Positions 11,373-24,005 of a stretch of 64,000 bases of DNA are shown here, piece after piece (position 1 is the stretch's first letter; the number at the start of each line of letters is the position of its first letter). Made by a program: the position numbers and the translations under genes. Under the pieces are notes generated by a model. That model was not told the DNA's origin and made no database searches. It saw only the letters and a program-made list of their open reading frames with translations. The stretch covers positions 12,928,098 to 12,992,097 of the forward strand of contig OY740772.1 in assembly GCA_963513935.1 (NCBI GenBank), given 5' to 3'. This DNA comes from Aphrophora alni. Taxonomy: Eukaryota; Arthropoda; Insecta; Hemiptera; Aphrophoridae.

Positions 11373-12040
11373 TTGTCATTAATGTTGTGCGCAAGAAGAG
11401 ATTCCATGTTCGAAAGAAACTCAAAGAACTACATAACTGTTATATCCGCAAAAAAACTACACATCGAGTTTTTGACCTATCACATAACTTTATCTATACA
11501 TGTAAAAAGTGAAAAGCGACCGATTTTCAAATTTCGAAAGATTTTGTTTTATAGTTTGTCCCCACAAGTAATTTATTATTAAAATATGTGATCAATGATG
11601 TTTTCTTTAAAATGACTTCTCACCGATTTTGAAAGTTATCTGAGTAATTTTCTACATGTTTTTTAAAGTTGTAACATGTCCTTTCTGAAACATTCTGTAT
11701 AATATTATAGTTAATTTGTTATTATTTTTATAGTGTTTGCACTAGTACTAGATAGAGGCTACACTTTTTGTTGCTTCGCTCAACTGTAGGCCTTGTTCCT
11801 TACACCTCTTGGTATATGTTATAAATATTATTTGTAAATGGGACCACCTTTGTACTATTCTTCGTTTGGCGAGAGTCTGGAGTAAAGCGCTGCCACTACA
11901 ATATTTAGGGTCCAGGCAGACTATGTCGCATTCGAATCCACATAAGGTACCGGTATAGTATGAAATATTTACCCCGTGGAATTTTTACTCCCTTATGTTT
12001 CTGCAGTAGACAAATTTTTGCTTCTATATAAAAATTAGGG
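11373..12040. other. Gene-poor DNA with a diverged family-A repeat piece
   Basis: About 11440-11640 shares words with repeat family A (tatatccgcaaaaaaactacacatc, then tttttgacctatcacataac). The 69-codon frame at 11373 lies in this repeat and is not convincing as a gene. Nothing else is supported. Confidence 0.4.
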
Positions 12041-12044
12041 CTGA

Positions 12045-12940
12045 AATCGACTTAAGTATGTTATGGAATAGATTTGAAACTATGCCTACAATGGATTAAT
12101 GGAACTTTTTCCTTTTGTATCTGTTTAAGTATGATATAGAATAGACAAAATCCATTACCGACTATAGAAAAATCCAACATTTTTTGTTTGTACCCCTTTT
12201 AGTTTTTCACAAGTTAACATTTTCCAAAAAAAAAGTTGATTTTTAATATTTTTGGCAATACATGGTACTTAAAACTGATATCTGAAGTATGATATGGAAC
12301 AGGGAAAGCCTTTTCGCGACTATAGAAAAATCCAACTTTTTCCTTTGTACTCCTTTTTGTTTTTCATAATTTACCATTTTTCAAAAAACAAGGTAATATA
12401 CTTTTAGCAATATACGGCTACCTAAAACTAATATCTGCTTAAGTGTGTTATGGAACAAACAAAACCCTTTGCCGACTATAAAAAAATTCAACTTTTTTTG
12501 TTTGTACCTCTTCCGTTTTTCACAAGTTAACACTTAAAAAAAAAATGTTATTTTAAATATTTTCGGCAATATTTAGCTACCTAAAACTGATATCTGTTTA
12601 ATTATGATATGAAACAGACAAAACCCATTGCCGACTATTGCAAAATCCAATATTTTCCTTTGTACCCCTTTCTGTTAACATTATAAAAAAAAAAAAATGA
12701 ATGTTAAATATTTTTGGTAATATATGGTAACTAAAACTGATATTTGCTAATACCAAAAGTATTATGTGACACAGACAAAACCCTTTGCCAGCTATAGAAA
12801 AATCCAAGTTTTTTGTTAGTATCCCTTTCCGTTTTTCACACGTTAACATTTTTCAAAAAAGTTAATTTTAAATATGTTTGGTAATTTATGGTATCTAAAA
12901 CACTGATATCTACTTAAGTATGATATGGAAGAGACAAAAT
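12045..12940. repeat. Diverged tandem array, unit about 157 bp
   Basis: The word aagtatgatatggaa, or a close variant, recurs at about 12126, 12285, 12440, 12600, 12758 and 12916, followed in each by 'gacaaaaccc', 'gactatagaaaaatccaa', 'gtacccctttt' and 'ttttcacaagttaacatttt'. About six units, each 10-20 percent diverged by eye. Frames within it are shadows. Confidence 0.75.
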
Positions 12941-13058
12941 CTTATGCGAAAACATCTGGCAGACAACAGACTGACTGAGCATAAGGGTGGAGTAGTGAAG
13001 AGAAAGTTGCTTAGGTCTACTAAGAACTACTGTGAATCATCCCCCAACACACCTGCCA

Positions 13059-13546
13059 CAGGGGCGTGCCGACGGGGGGGGGGGGGACGAGCGGGACCCG
13101 ACCCCCGTAGCCAAAAAATATTTTAATATTTTTTTATAAATTAGCAAAATTTAAAAAAATATATATTTCATAAGATATTAATAATAATTGTGATCTCCCA
13201 TTTATAACAACTTTATTGGATCTTTGTTCAATTTCCACTCTCTGCGTACCGGTAACTAAACTACTGTTAACAATGCAAAGTATGACAATTTTCCAAGTTA
13301 AAGTGATGAGCGTTTATGAGCGGCGAACGCACAGGCTTGTCTGTCGTTCTCTTGGCGGCTGAATCATTACTTTTATAAAACAGCTAGCAGTCTCATATAG
13401 CCTAAAATAGCACCATATAAACCCTATTTTTTCAAATTTTCAACCCGGACCCCCCGTCTGGCTGGGGGGTTTTCCATAACCCCCCGGCCGCCCCAAAACT
13501 CCCTAGGCCGGACCCCCACCAGAGTAAATTCCTGGTCACGCCACTG
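13059..13546. mobile_element. hAT-type MITE with 8-bp target duplication
   Basis: The ends are CAGGGGCGTGCC and GGTCACGCCACTG, imperfect inverted repeats of the CAGNGGCGT class. Identical 8-mers ACCTGCCA flank it at 13051-13058 and 13547-13554. Eight-bp duplications and C/TAGNG ends define hAT elements. The interior has a 13-G run and a GC-rich right end, with no transposase. Confidence 0.88.
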
Positions 13547-13554
13547 ACCTGCCA

Positions 13555-16035
13555 TACACATGGCTGTCCCTTCCTTGATTGGCCCCTGGTCATATCACCT
13601 GCAATTGTGAGGCAGAGCTTCACTCCAGACTCTTGCCGAACGAACTATAAGTAAAATTCTCTAGACAGGATTGCAGTTATTTTTCTACATTCTCGCATGT
13701 CCGAAGAGGAAGTTTTGAGATCTTTTGACTTCTAAGAAGCAATAAACTGTAAAAAAACATTGCATAGATTTTTTTTAGAAAACCAAACTAAATTTATTTA
13801 ACACAACAACTATGGAGATACTTTTGGATTTCTAAAAAAATATACCGGGTGTTTCAGACCACATGGACACTATCTGTAGCGCCTAAACGAAACCAGATAA
13901 AAATTTCCTTCCAATTAGAACCCCCCTTTTTCGACCCCAAAGAATTCAGGAAAATTCTTTTCAACGCTCTTCAATGACCCAAAGGGGCACTTTTGGGGGG
14001 CAGGGTGGTGTTTTTAGAAAATTTTCAAATAGAAACATAGGTCGTGAGATAACTCATTTTAAACGTCTCTCTTTTCTGAACATTTTGGAGCAAAAAAATT
14101 TGTTATCTTTTCATTACTGTACGGAATGAACCTCTAACCTGAAATATTTCTTTTATAATTTTATTACATTCTGTTGTGATTCTTTATTATTTTCTTTGGA
14201 GAAAGAGTTCAAATGTTCCTCATTGCATAAACGTTCTCATGCCTATATACAAAACAAAACATCAAGTTTAAAATTTAAGAGGGAGTGTGCCATAAAAAAA
14301 TTCAAAATTGGTTAAAAAAAATGGTCTTAATCAAATTTACTGCTTGACATCTTAGCAAAATATATAAGTTTGTTATTTATCTGTTAAAAGGGAAAAACTG
14401 TAAAAGTCTCATTTATAAAAGTTCATGTCATATCAGTGAAAGGAATTTGGATTCAATTTTTGTGAATTGTCAAAATAAAAGGAACTTTAAAAACCTGATG
14501 GCGGTCGTTGTTTATTTTGGTATTTACAAATTGTGTATGAGTTTCTTGATAAACGTTTAGATGTAATAAGACCTTTTCCATAATAAAAACATATTTCTTT
14601 GTCTTTTACTTACTCCATGATTTGCTATATGGTGCGTGACTTTTGGATCAGTGTGTTACTATTTTAAGAGGCCAACTCTGAAAGTAAAAACATACAAAAT
14701 ACTTCAAATGGGAATTTCTGATTATTTGATTTTCTTCCACAATTTTGATTAAATGTTGTTCAAATAAAGCTTCTATAAAACTTCTTTGTCACTATTATGT
14801 CCATCTTTTGAAACCTTTTAATATAGGTGAAGCGCAATTGAGAATTACCTACCACTTGTTTAAGGGCACTAAGAGCGAATGTGTATTGAATACCATACCA
14901 ACAAGTAGGTGTTCTTAAATAAACTAAATTATGTAATAAAGAGAAACTTATTTCATAATTAAAGTCGATATATCCGATTTGAGGTAGGCACCTAGGTCCA
15001 AAAAAGTATTTTTTGGAATGATGTCTGTCTTTCAGTCAGTTGTACGTCCAGTGCTCTACAATCAAAACATTTGGAGCAATTTTAATCAAATTTAGTATGT
15101 GGCTATATTTTGGTCATATCACAGGATTTTTTTTCATAAGTCAAAATTAGGTTATAGTTGTCTGAAGAAAAAGATCAAATTTTATTCAAGTGTAACTTCT
15201 AGAACAAACAAAACTTAGCTTATTGATCGCCATCTCTCTAAACTCTTTGGACTTGTTATATGAGGCATAATTTCTAAAAATCGGCTCTACCGATTTCGTT
15301 AAAATTTTGGTGAATTGTTAAAACTAATTACGAAAATCTGTACTAAATCACAAGTAAAAAATATTACAATTCAGAAGTAATTGGTATAAAAATAAAAATG
15401 AACCTCGACTGCCATCATTAAAAGCTCGTATTTAATAATATACACATTTTTTACGTATATTAACAAACAGTAAATATTTTCATAGCATATTTCTCAAAAC
15501 TCAAAAAAATTATAAGTCTAGAGTAAAAAAAAATTACATATATTTTAGTTCTACAATTTGTATTTCCTTCATTATCATACGATTAGAATTGGCCGATTTA
15601 CAATAGATTTATAGAAACTTGTATTTTTTTAAATCTATGAATTCAGATTTATTGGTCACTTTGTCCTTAAATAACATTAAAACTACAAGGTTTAATTAAA
15701 AAAATCTCAACAATGGTAATTTTTAGTTAAAAAAAAAATCTTTAGTTTTTTTTTAATTTCAATAGGATGGATGCATTGATTTTAAGAAAATGAGGATTTT
15801 CCATATAGTGAGATTGAAATAGGTCGAGCATCCGATCATTTTAGAGAGGGTGAATCCATTTCATAGTTAATTTTTGTCGCATTGCGATGTACACAATCTA
15901 TATTAAAGTTTTTTTAACCAACAAAAAAGTATTTGTAGTGTTTGTCAAAATTGAACTCACTGTTTTTTAGTTATTTAAAAAAAAAAAAAACCTTTTCACC
16001 ACCACCACTCTCATGAATAGGAAAAGCAATTAAAG

Positions 16036-16083
<48 letters not shown>

Positions 16084-17330
16084 TTTAAGGTCTCCTTATC
16101 AGAGTAAAAAAAAAGAAAAGGTTTTTGGAATGATGTCCGTGTCGTGTATACAATATTCTACAGACCAAATGTGTGGAGAGATTACAATCAAATTTGATAT
16201 GTGGAATTTTTTGGCCATATTTGAGGACTTCACAAAAAATTTATAACTTAAAAATTGGGTTATTATTTTTGACTTCTTATTCTTTAAAGTAGATGTAGTA
16301 AAAACTATCTTTAGGCTATAAATTTTCAGCTTTAGGTTAATTTTTTTTTGTATTTACATTTTTTTAGTTAATTTACTTGTACTAAAAAGTCATTGAGATA
16401 AATCAGTTCCACAATTAATTATACTGAAGGATATGCTCAGTTGCATCTATACACACAATTGTAGGCTATGGCCTTCACATACAGGAAGTTGTAGACTCTC
16501 CTGTCTATTGCTTACTAATATGCTGCTTCTCCAAGTTTGTTTACAAACATAATGATTCTAAATAAGGTACAACTACAAAAAACCCATTTAAGTAAATTGT
16601 GATAAAAAACGACAACAAAAAACCAATACCAATTTGATCAAATTTTGCCTCTTAAGGTCACAATGTTACAGTTTCATTTAAAATGTACTATATTCCATTT
16701 AGGGTAAGTTACATTTATATTTTTTATAAAAACAATTACACACTACAAAAATAGTTACATATAAAACACATCTTGCAGCTACTAATTGCTTTGAAAATTA
16801 ATGTAGAACGATAATTTCTGTATATAAAAAATAGACCTTAAACAATATAACCAAACTTCATACATGCAAACAACAAAGTATGTCTTTTTACACATTTGCG
16901 GTTCACAATAGATGACATCAGTTGATTTGTTACTTTTTTATTTATCAATATAACATAAATTAACTTTGAACTCCGAAATTTTGGCTAAATATTTTGACAT
17001 ATTTCTAGAAAGTAAATAAGATATATTAATAAATTAGGATCTTATGATCAAAATATGTCACTTAAATTTTCATTGCACAACTACAAATAAACTAGCATTT
17101 TGTACAAATGGGCCAATGCTACAAGTATATTCGTAATTTTAAAGCAATGGGTTAAAAAAATTAAGACTTTTTAACTTGCCATTTTAGTTTTTCCCCTTAA
17201 TTACCTTTGTTTCTCACGTATTAAATGGCATCAACAGGTTTTCAGGAAATATTAAAACACTATATAAAAATAAATTACAAAATTAACATCAGTAATATTT
17301 AATGTTTTTTAATTTGCACTGTTCATGACT
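13555..17330. other. Long gene-free AT-rich stretch with repeat debris
   Basis: About 13852-14090 begins TACCGGGTGTTTCAGACCAC, a terminal-repeat-like start common in arthropod DNA transposons, but no matching end is present. Family-A copies lie at about 14985-15330 and 16110-16280 (plus strand). The remainder is AT-rich with no exon-like signal that I could support. Confidence 0.45.
16038..16080. repeat. (TA)n microsatellite
   Basis: About 21 TA units without interruption, just upstream of a family-A repeat copy. Confidence 0.95.
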
Positions 17331-20255
17331 AGGAGCTCCCAGCAACAACTGTGGTGGAATGTTTCTTCATTAGTTACGAGGCTAAGTATTATCTACCAGG
17401 TCTATCCACATATTAAACAAATAAAAGAGACTAGGAGCTCCCAGCAACAACTGTGGTGGAATATTAGTTCATTCATTATGAGGCTAAGTATTATCTACCA
17501 GGTCTATCCACATATCAAACAAATAAATGAGACTAGGAGCTCTCAGGAACAACTGTGGTGGAATATGTGTTCATTGATTATGAGGCTAAGTATTATCTAC
17601 CAGGTCTATCCACATATTAAACAAATAAAAGAGACTAGGAGCTCCCAGGAACAACTGTGGTGGAATATTTGTTCATTGATTACGAGGCTAAGTATTATCT
17701 ACCAGGTCTATCCACATATCAAACAAAAAAGAGACTAGGAGCTCTCAGGAACAACTGTGGTGGATTATTTGTTCATTGATTATGAGGATAAGTATTATCT
17801 ACCAGGTCTATCCACATATCAAACAAATAAAAGAGACTAGGAGCTCCCAGGAACAACTTTGGTAGAATATTTTTTCATTGATTATGAGGCTAAGTATTAT
17901 CTACCAGGTCTATCCACATATCAAAAAAATAAAAGAGACTAGGAGCTCCCAGGAACAACTGTGGTGGAATATTTGTTCATTGGTTACGAGGCTAGTTATT
18001 ATCTACCAGGTCTATCCACATATCAAACAAATAAAAGAGACTGGGAGCTCCCAGGAACAACTGTGGCAGAATATTAGTTCACTGATTATGAGGCTAAGTA
18101 TTATCTACCAGGTCTATCCACATATCAAACAAATAAACGAGACCAGGAGCTCCCAGGAACAACTGTGGTGGAATATTTGTTCATTGATTACGAGGCTAAG
18201 TATTATCTACCAGGTCTATCCACATATCAAACAAAAAAGAGACTAGGAGCTCCCAGGAACAACTGTGGTAGAATATTTGTTCATTGATTACGAGGCTAAG
18301 TATTATCTACCAGGTCTATCCACATATCAAACAAAAAAGAGACTAGGAGCTCCCAGGAATAACTGTGGTGGAATATTTGTTCATTGATTACGAGGAAAAG
18401 TATTATCTACCAGGTCTATCCACATATCAAATAAATAAAAGAGACTAGGAGCTCCCAGGAACAACTGTGGTGGAATATTTGTTCATTGATTATGAGGCTA
18501 AGTATTATCTACCAGGTCTATCCACATATCAAACAAATAAACGAGACTAGGAGCTCCCAGGAACAACTGTGGTGGAATATTTGTTCATTGATTACGAGGC
18601 TAAGTATTATCTACCAGGTCTATCCACATATCAAACAAAAAAGAGACTAGGAGCTCCCAGGAACAACTGTGGTGGAATATGTGTTCATTGATTACGAGGC
18701 TAAGTATTATCTACCAGGTCTATCCACATATCAAACAAAAAAGAGACTAGGAGCTCTCAGGAACAACTGTGGTGGATTATTTGTTCATTGATTATGAGGA
18801 TAAGTATTATCTACCAGGTCTATCCACATCAAACAAATAAAAGAGACTAGGAGCTCCCAGGAACAACTTTGGTAGAATATTTTTTCATTGATTATGAGGC
18901 TAAGTATTATCTACCAGGTCTATCCACATATCAAAAAAATAAAAGAGACTAGGAGCTCCCAGGAACAACTGTGGTGGAATATTTGTTCATTGGTTACGAG
19001 GCTAGTTATTATCTACCAGGTCTATCCACATATCAAACAAATAAAAGAGACTGGGAGCTCCCAGGAACAACTGTGGCAGAATATTAGTTCACTGATTATG
19101 AGGCTAAGTATTATCTACCAGGTCTATCCACATATCAAACAAATAAACGAGACCAGGAGCTCCCAGGAACAACTGTGGTGGAATATTTGTTCATTGATTA
19201 CGAGGCTAAGTATTATCTACCAGGTCTATCCACATATCAAACAAAAAAGAGACTAGGAGCTCCCAGGAACAACTGTGGTAGAATATTTGTTCATTGATTA
19301 CGAGGCTAAGTATTATCTACCAGGTCTATCCACATATCAAACAAAAAAGAGACTAGGAGCTCCCAGGAATAACTGTGGTGGAATATTTGTTCATTGATTA
19401 CGAGGCTAAGTATTATCTACCAGGTCTATCCACATATCAAATAAATAAAAGAGACTAGGAGCTCCCAGGAACAATTGTAGTGGAATATTTGTTCATTAGT
19501 TACGAGGCTAAGTATTATCTACCAGGTCTATCCACATATCAAACAAAAAAGAGACTAGGAGCTCCCAGGAACAACTGTGGTAGAGTATTTGTTCATTGAT
19601 TACGAGGCTAAGTATTATCTACCAGGTCTATCCACATATCAAACAAAAAAGAGACTAGGAGCTCCCAGGAACAACTGTGGTGGAATATTTGTTCATTGAT
19701 TACGAGGCTAAGTATTATCTACCAGGTCTATCCACATATCAAATAAATAAAAGAGACTAGGAGCTCCCAGGAACAACTGTGGTGGAATATTTGTTAATTA
19801 GTTACGAGGCTAAGTATTATCTACCAGGTCTATCCACATATCAAACAAAAAAGAGACTAGGAGCTCCCAGGAACAACTGTGGTGGAATATTTGTTCATTG
19901 ATTACGAGGCTAAGTATTATCTACCAGGTCTATCCACATATCAAACAAAAAAGAGACTAGGAGCTCCCAGGAACAACTGTGGTAGAATATTTGTTCATTG
20001 ATTACGAGGCTAAGTATTATCTACCAGGTCTATCCACATATCAAATAAATAAAAGAGACTAGGAGCTCCCAGGAACAACTGTGGTGGAATATTTGTTCAT
20101 TGATTACGAGGCTAAGTATTATCTACCAGGTCTATCCACATATCAAATAAATAAAAGAGACTAGGAGCTCCCAGGAACAACTGTGGTGGAATATTTGTTC
20201 ATTAGTTACGAGGCTAAGTATTATCTACCAGGTCTATCCACATATCAAACAAATA
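17331..20255 (+). repeat. 100/102-bp satellite array, about 29 units
   Basis: Head-to-tail units start AGGAGCTCCCAGGAACAACT, pass GATTACGAGGCTAAG and TCTACCAGGTCTATCCACAT, and end with either CAAACAAAAAAGAGACT (100-bp form) or CAAACAAATAAAAGAGACT (102-bp form). The SacI palindrome GAGCTC and the palindrome GGAGCTCC are present in nearly every unit. Because 102 is a multiple of three, runs of long units stay open (17325-17738, 17878-18246, 18888-19256), with about 34 residues per unit including QLWWN and YQVYPHIKQ. I see no sign that this is translated. The array ends abruptly in AT-rich DNA on both sides. Confidence 0.95.
17690..19460 (+). repeat. Higher-order duplication inside the satellite
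   Basis: About 17690-18445 reappears at about 18702-19455, offset 1012 then 1010 bp after a 2-bp deletion near 18826 (CCACATCAAAC). Unit-specific variants recur in the same order: GCTCTCAGG, TGGATTATTTG, ACTTTGGTAG, GAGGCTAGTTATT, TGGCAGAATATTAG. So a block of seven to eight units was duplicated recently and as a whole. Confidence 0.85.
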
Positions 20256-21789
20256 TAATACTATGTATTTTTTTAAAAAAAATACACATTATACAAAGGA
20301 AAAACTGACTTCTAAAAGTGCATATAATTTTGAATAACATACAACCATTTTCATTTTGAAAACAATAATAATAATGTTACTGTATTTATTTATTTTGAAA
20401 CAAACAAAATATTTGTGTTTTGAATGTTTTAGATTTTTTTTCCTTCTAAAAACAGCTATTTTGTTTATTTCAAACTAAATAAATACAAAAGTATTATTAC
20501 TTTTCCAAATGAAAATGATTGTAGTTTATTCAAAATTTTATACGTTTTGAGAAAATAATACCAATAGTAAGTTGAAAAAATTGAAGTTTTCGTCAATAAG
20601 TCATAATATTTTTGAATAACAGTACAATTTTCATAGTTACTAAAGGCAAAATACAATAGTTGTAGTCCACTTACAACCTCTTGGTCATTATCACTTTAAA
20701 AAAAAGAAGAAGAAAAGGATTTAAAATAAGACTTCAAGCCTTTGAATACTCTAAAAGTGTCAGGGTTGGAAAATAACAACAGTTGGTCAAGAGACCTAAT
20801 AGGAAACATGAAAAACAATGATCTAGTCCAAGACTACATGAATAAAGGTGTATATCTAGCTAAACCACCTCGGGATTATCACAAACTCTTACACTTTCTT
20901 ATAATTCACTCCTAGGTAATAAATTTTAAAACAAAGTTTAAAAGTGTGAACAGTGTTATGACATTTATTTTTCAATTTTAAAATACAATAATCATTTACT
21001 TCTGACATTTATTTCTTTTCTTAAAACACACATTGCAATATAAACAAAAATGACACACAATAATATATAAAAAAAACAAATAACACTATATACATCACAT
21101 GCAGATAAAGATCAAATTTAATTTTGTACTACGTAAAAATTAATTATTGGCATTACCCTATTAATATTAACAATTCTATTATAAATGGCATTATAAATTA
21201 ACATTAGTTTATGATTTACACAATTCAATTGTTTTGATTTAAAGCATGTTATTTTATTGTATATATATATTTTTACATTCCATTCAATAGCTGATGACTA
21301 ATTGTAATACTTTCTAAATTTAATTAATTATTATCTATATTGTATTTAAATGCATTACCCGACGCAGCTACAAAATGTGTAAAGTTGTGGGGTAAACAAA
21401 ACATAAAACTATATACAATTAGTGACTATTAGGAGTGCTGAGAAGTTATACAGGGTGGAAAGTGTGGAAATAGCTTGAGTACCAGCAGAGAAATTTGTAT
21501 ATGTTTAATGATAAATTAAAACTATCCCAAGTCAAAAGGCCCTCTCCAGGAGATATGTATATTTTTTTTATTGTTGTTTTAAGGGTGGAAATCTCTCTGT
21601 CATTATCGCCTTAAAAAAAAGGAAAAGCGTCAGAGGGGGGGGGAGAACAAGAGTTGGTTTTTTTTAGTTGGAAAAAAAGGTGTTTATCCGACAACTTTCT
21701 CTCAGGATTACCAAGTCTGTACCAAGCTTCTGAGGGTTCCTGGAGATATAAATAAAATTTCAAATGTAAACCTATATTTTTACTTTCTC
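20256..21789. other. Gene-free AT-rich DNA
   Basis: No exon or intact element seen. A terminal-like word TACAGGGTGGAAAGTGTGG lies at about 21449. Short shared words (tatcgccttaaaaaaaa and relatives) at about 20690, 21600 and 42525 suggest another low-copy repeat. Confidence 0.45.
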
Positions 21790-22540
21790 ACATATAAGTC
21801 ATGTAATGGGTAAAAAAAATCAATATAGATTTTTTTTGCAGTTATATCCCATTTGAGGCTCACTGAGTTTATAGAAAGTGGTTGTTCGAATGGTGTTTGC
21901 ACGTAGAACGATTTTAATCAAAATTAGTATTTTGGCCATATCTCGGGACTTGTCTATTTGTTTGGTAACTCTAACTTTGGGAATAGCCACCATAAGAAAA
22001 TAACACAAAATTATGATTTTTTTCAAAATCGCCAGAATGGTTTGATTAAATTTTGCTGGGGTATAGCCTCCAAGTATCCAAAGTATGGGTCGACATCTCT
22101 AAAAAAAAAAAAACCCGGTCCACGAATTATAGGTGAACAATCAAATAAATCAGCTATGGGGCTGTTATAAAATACGAAATTTCACAAAATCGGTACTACC
22201 GATTATGTTCAAATTATAGTGAAATGTGAAGCCCAAACTTGTGACAAAAATTGGAAGTAAAAAGATATTTAGGTCAGTAATAATTGGCAAAAAATGAAAA
22301 TAACCTGATTTCAATCAACTACGTTTTATGCCGAGAACGTTTTTATGACACAAGCGAGACAAGTTTTGGCCCTATTTATATGAATATTTTTTTCCAAAAA
22401 CAGCGTCAATGGTTTATTTTCATTTTTTAATTGACAACTACCGAACTGATATTTTTTCTAACAATTAGTTTTGGTTTGATTTTATCTCATTTTGAGGATG
22501 GGTGAATGAGAAAGTTTTGGACATTTATTTTGGTTTGTCT
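21790..22540 (+). repeat. Dispersed repeat family A, fullest copy
   Basis: Runs from a 'tctcacatataagtcatgtaatgggtaaaa' type start through 'tttttgcagttatatcccatttgaggc', 'ttttggccatatctcggg' and 'ttgacaactaccgaactgata' to 'gtgaatgagaaagttttgg'. It gives the widest span of the family here, about 750 bp. No open frame of note; the frames at 21958 and 21820 are shadows. Confidence 0.6.
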
Positions 22541-23736
22541 ACCGAAAGGTAATTTCATTTGACTAATAACAGTACCCCAATTCTCATTTCTTTTCTGTTT
22601 AAAAGTACCCAAACCATTACCATACTTTCCTCACATACTGTACAATAAAGAGATATTATGTACAATATACACTGATGCAATTAAAAGCTTAATCACATAA
22701 TTTAACGATTACATTTACAGTTAATAATAATATATTATTGTTTATGTTAATAATTCCAACCATTGGGTTTATAAATAGATCACAGAAATAAAATAATAAT
22801 TTGATTGTCTGAAGTAACTTGTGCTCTTGGACATCTAAGTCTATTTTCATTTTATAAAAACAAAATTAGGTAATTGTATATTTACGCAAGTACCACCTGC
22901 AATTAATTATTTTCTACTTTAGTTTAATACAGGTAATTGTAATATTTCCTTCTAATTGATACTTACTTCCTTCCTTTGTAATATAATTTTTGTTGCTAAC
23001 CAAACAGTAAATGCCACAATACATTTTCCTGTTTTCTGTTAAAAACAATTTGATTTAGAAATGTTAGCTCTGACATTTAGGGAGGAATGTTTTTTATAAA
23101 TTTTTACAAAAGGCTTCAATATGAAACTTATTTATTTTGTGTTTTGTTTGAAAAAAAAAAACACTTAATTACACAAAATTAAATATAAATAGTAAATTTA
23201 ATATATTAGCTTTACGATTTCATCCCTACCAAAAGTTTTTCCAACAATTTAATTTTCACAATTGCATTTAAAAATCAAAATAACCTGGGACAATTGGTAG
23301 GTTATCCCAAAGATAAAATTCCGATATTGGAGAAGTCTGGAATTTATAAGATTGAGTCAAACTAGGAGAAAGATTATAATTATGAGATTTAAAGAACTTT
23401 TGTCGCATATTAAATTTGATAGGCCTAAAAAAATCTAGTGTTGCTGAGCATGTTCTTTCCACATTTCATAATGTAGGAATAATGGTAGTTTGACTAAAGA
23501 AATTGAGAATAACAAATTTTTGGATAGCTTTGAAAATATTTTCATTTTTAAAGCTGAAAATGATTTATTGTTCTGATAAGGGGCCAATTAGAATTCTTTG
23601 TTAAAACCAAGTTAAAGCACACGTTAGACCTATTTAACTTTATAATTTTGACTTATATTTTCTTAATACATGTGGTAGTTTTTTCACTTTATGTTTTAAT
23701 ATTAGTTTTATTTAAAGAACTTTGATTTGTAATTTC

Positions 23737-23741
<5 letters not shown>
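22541..23741. other. Gene-free AT-rich DNA
   Basis: Nothing recognisable. One copy of the enriched octamer TAGGCCTA is at 23420. Confidence 0.5.

Positions 23742-23786
<45 letters not shown>
23742..23786. repeat. (TA)n microsatellite
   Basis: About 22 TA units, ending at TATACACC. Confidence 0.95.
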
Positions 23787-23788
<2 letters not shown>

Positions 23789-23952
23789 CATAGAATTTTA
23801 AACTTCTTAATTGTAAGTTATATTAGAGTAGTTGGATCGAGCGGCACGTCACCTCTCCCATTTTCTAGGTAGGCGGAAATACTGGTCTGATCAATCAGGA
23901 GCTCTTAACCCTTTATAAGTTGTCTCACAGGAACACTTGGTTTAGTATGGGT

Positions 23953-24005
23953 TTATATCCCTCTGAGGATGGTAGTTATGTTACCGAAATGTACATAAAG
24001 GTTTA
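23953..24005 (+). ncRNA. Hammerhead-ribozyme-like motif, best-folding copy
   Basis: On the plus strand: CTGAGGA (23963-23969), one unpaired T, stem GGTA/TACC (23971-23974 with 23982-23985, 7-base loop), GAA (23986-23988), then the self-complementary ATGTACAT (23989-23996) followed by A. CCT (23960-23962) can pair with AGG (23999-24001) as a short helix I. This is the strand order helix I, CUGANGA, helix II, GAA, helix III, UH of a hammerhead, with one extra base before helix II. Such motifs are known in terminal repeats of Penelope-like retroelements. Activity is inferred, not shown. Confidence 0.5.

Noticed and set aside
17325..17738. 137-codon open frame as a repeat protein gene
   Set aside because: It is the in-frame read-through of 102-bp satellite units; the same frame breaks at every 100-bp unit, and no promoter, splice sites or flanking coding sequence are visible.
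17331..20255. CRISPR-like array
   Set aside because: Units are contiguous and nearly identical without unique spacers; it is a satellite.
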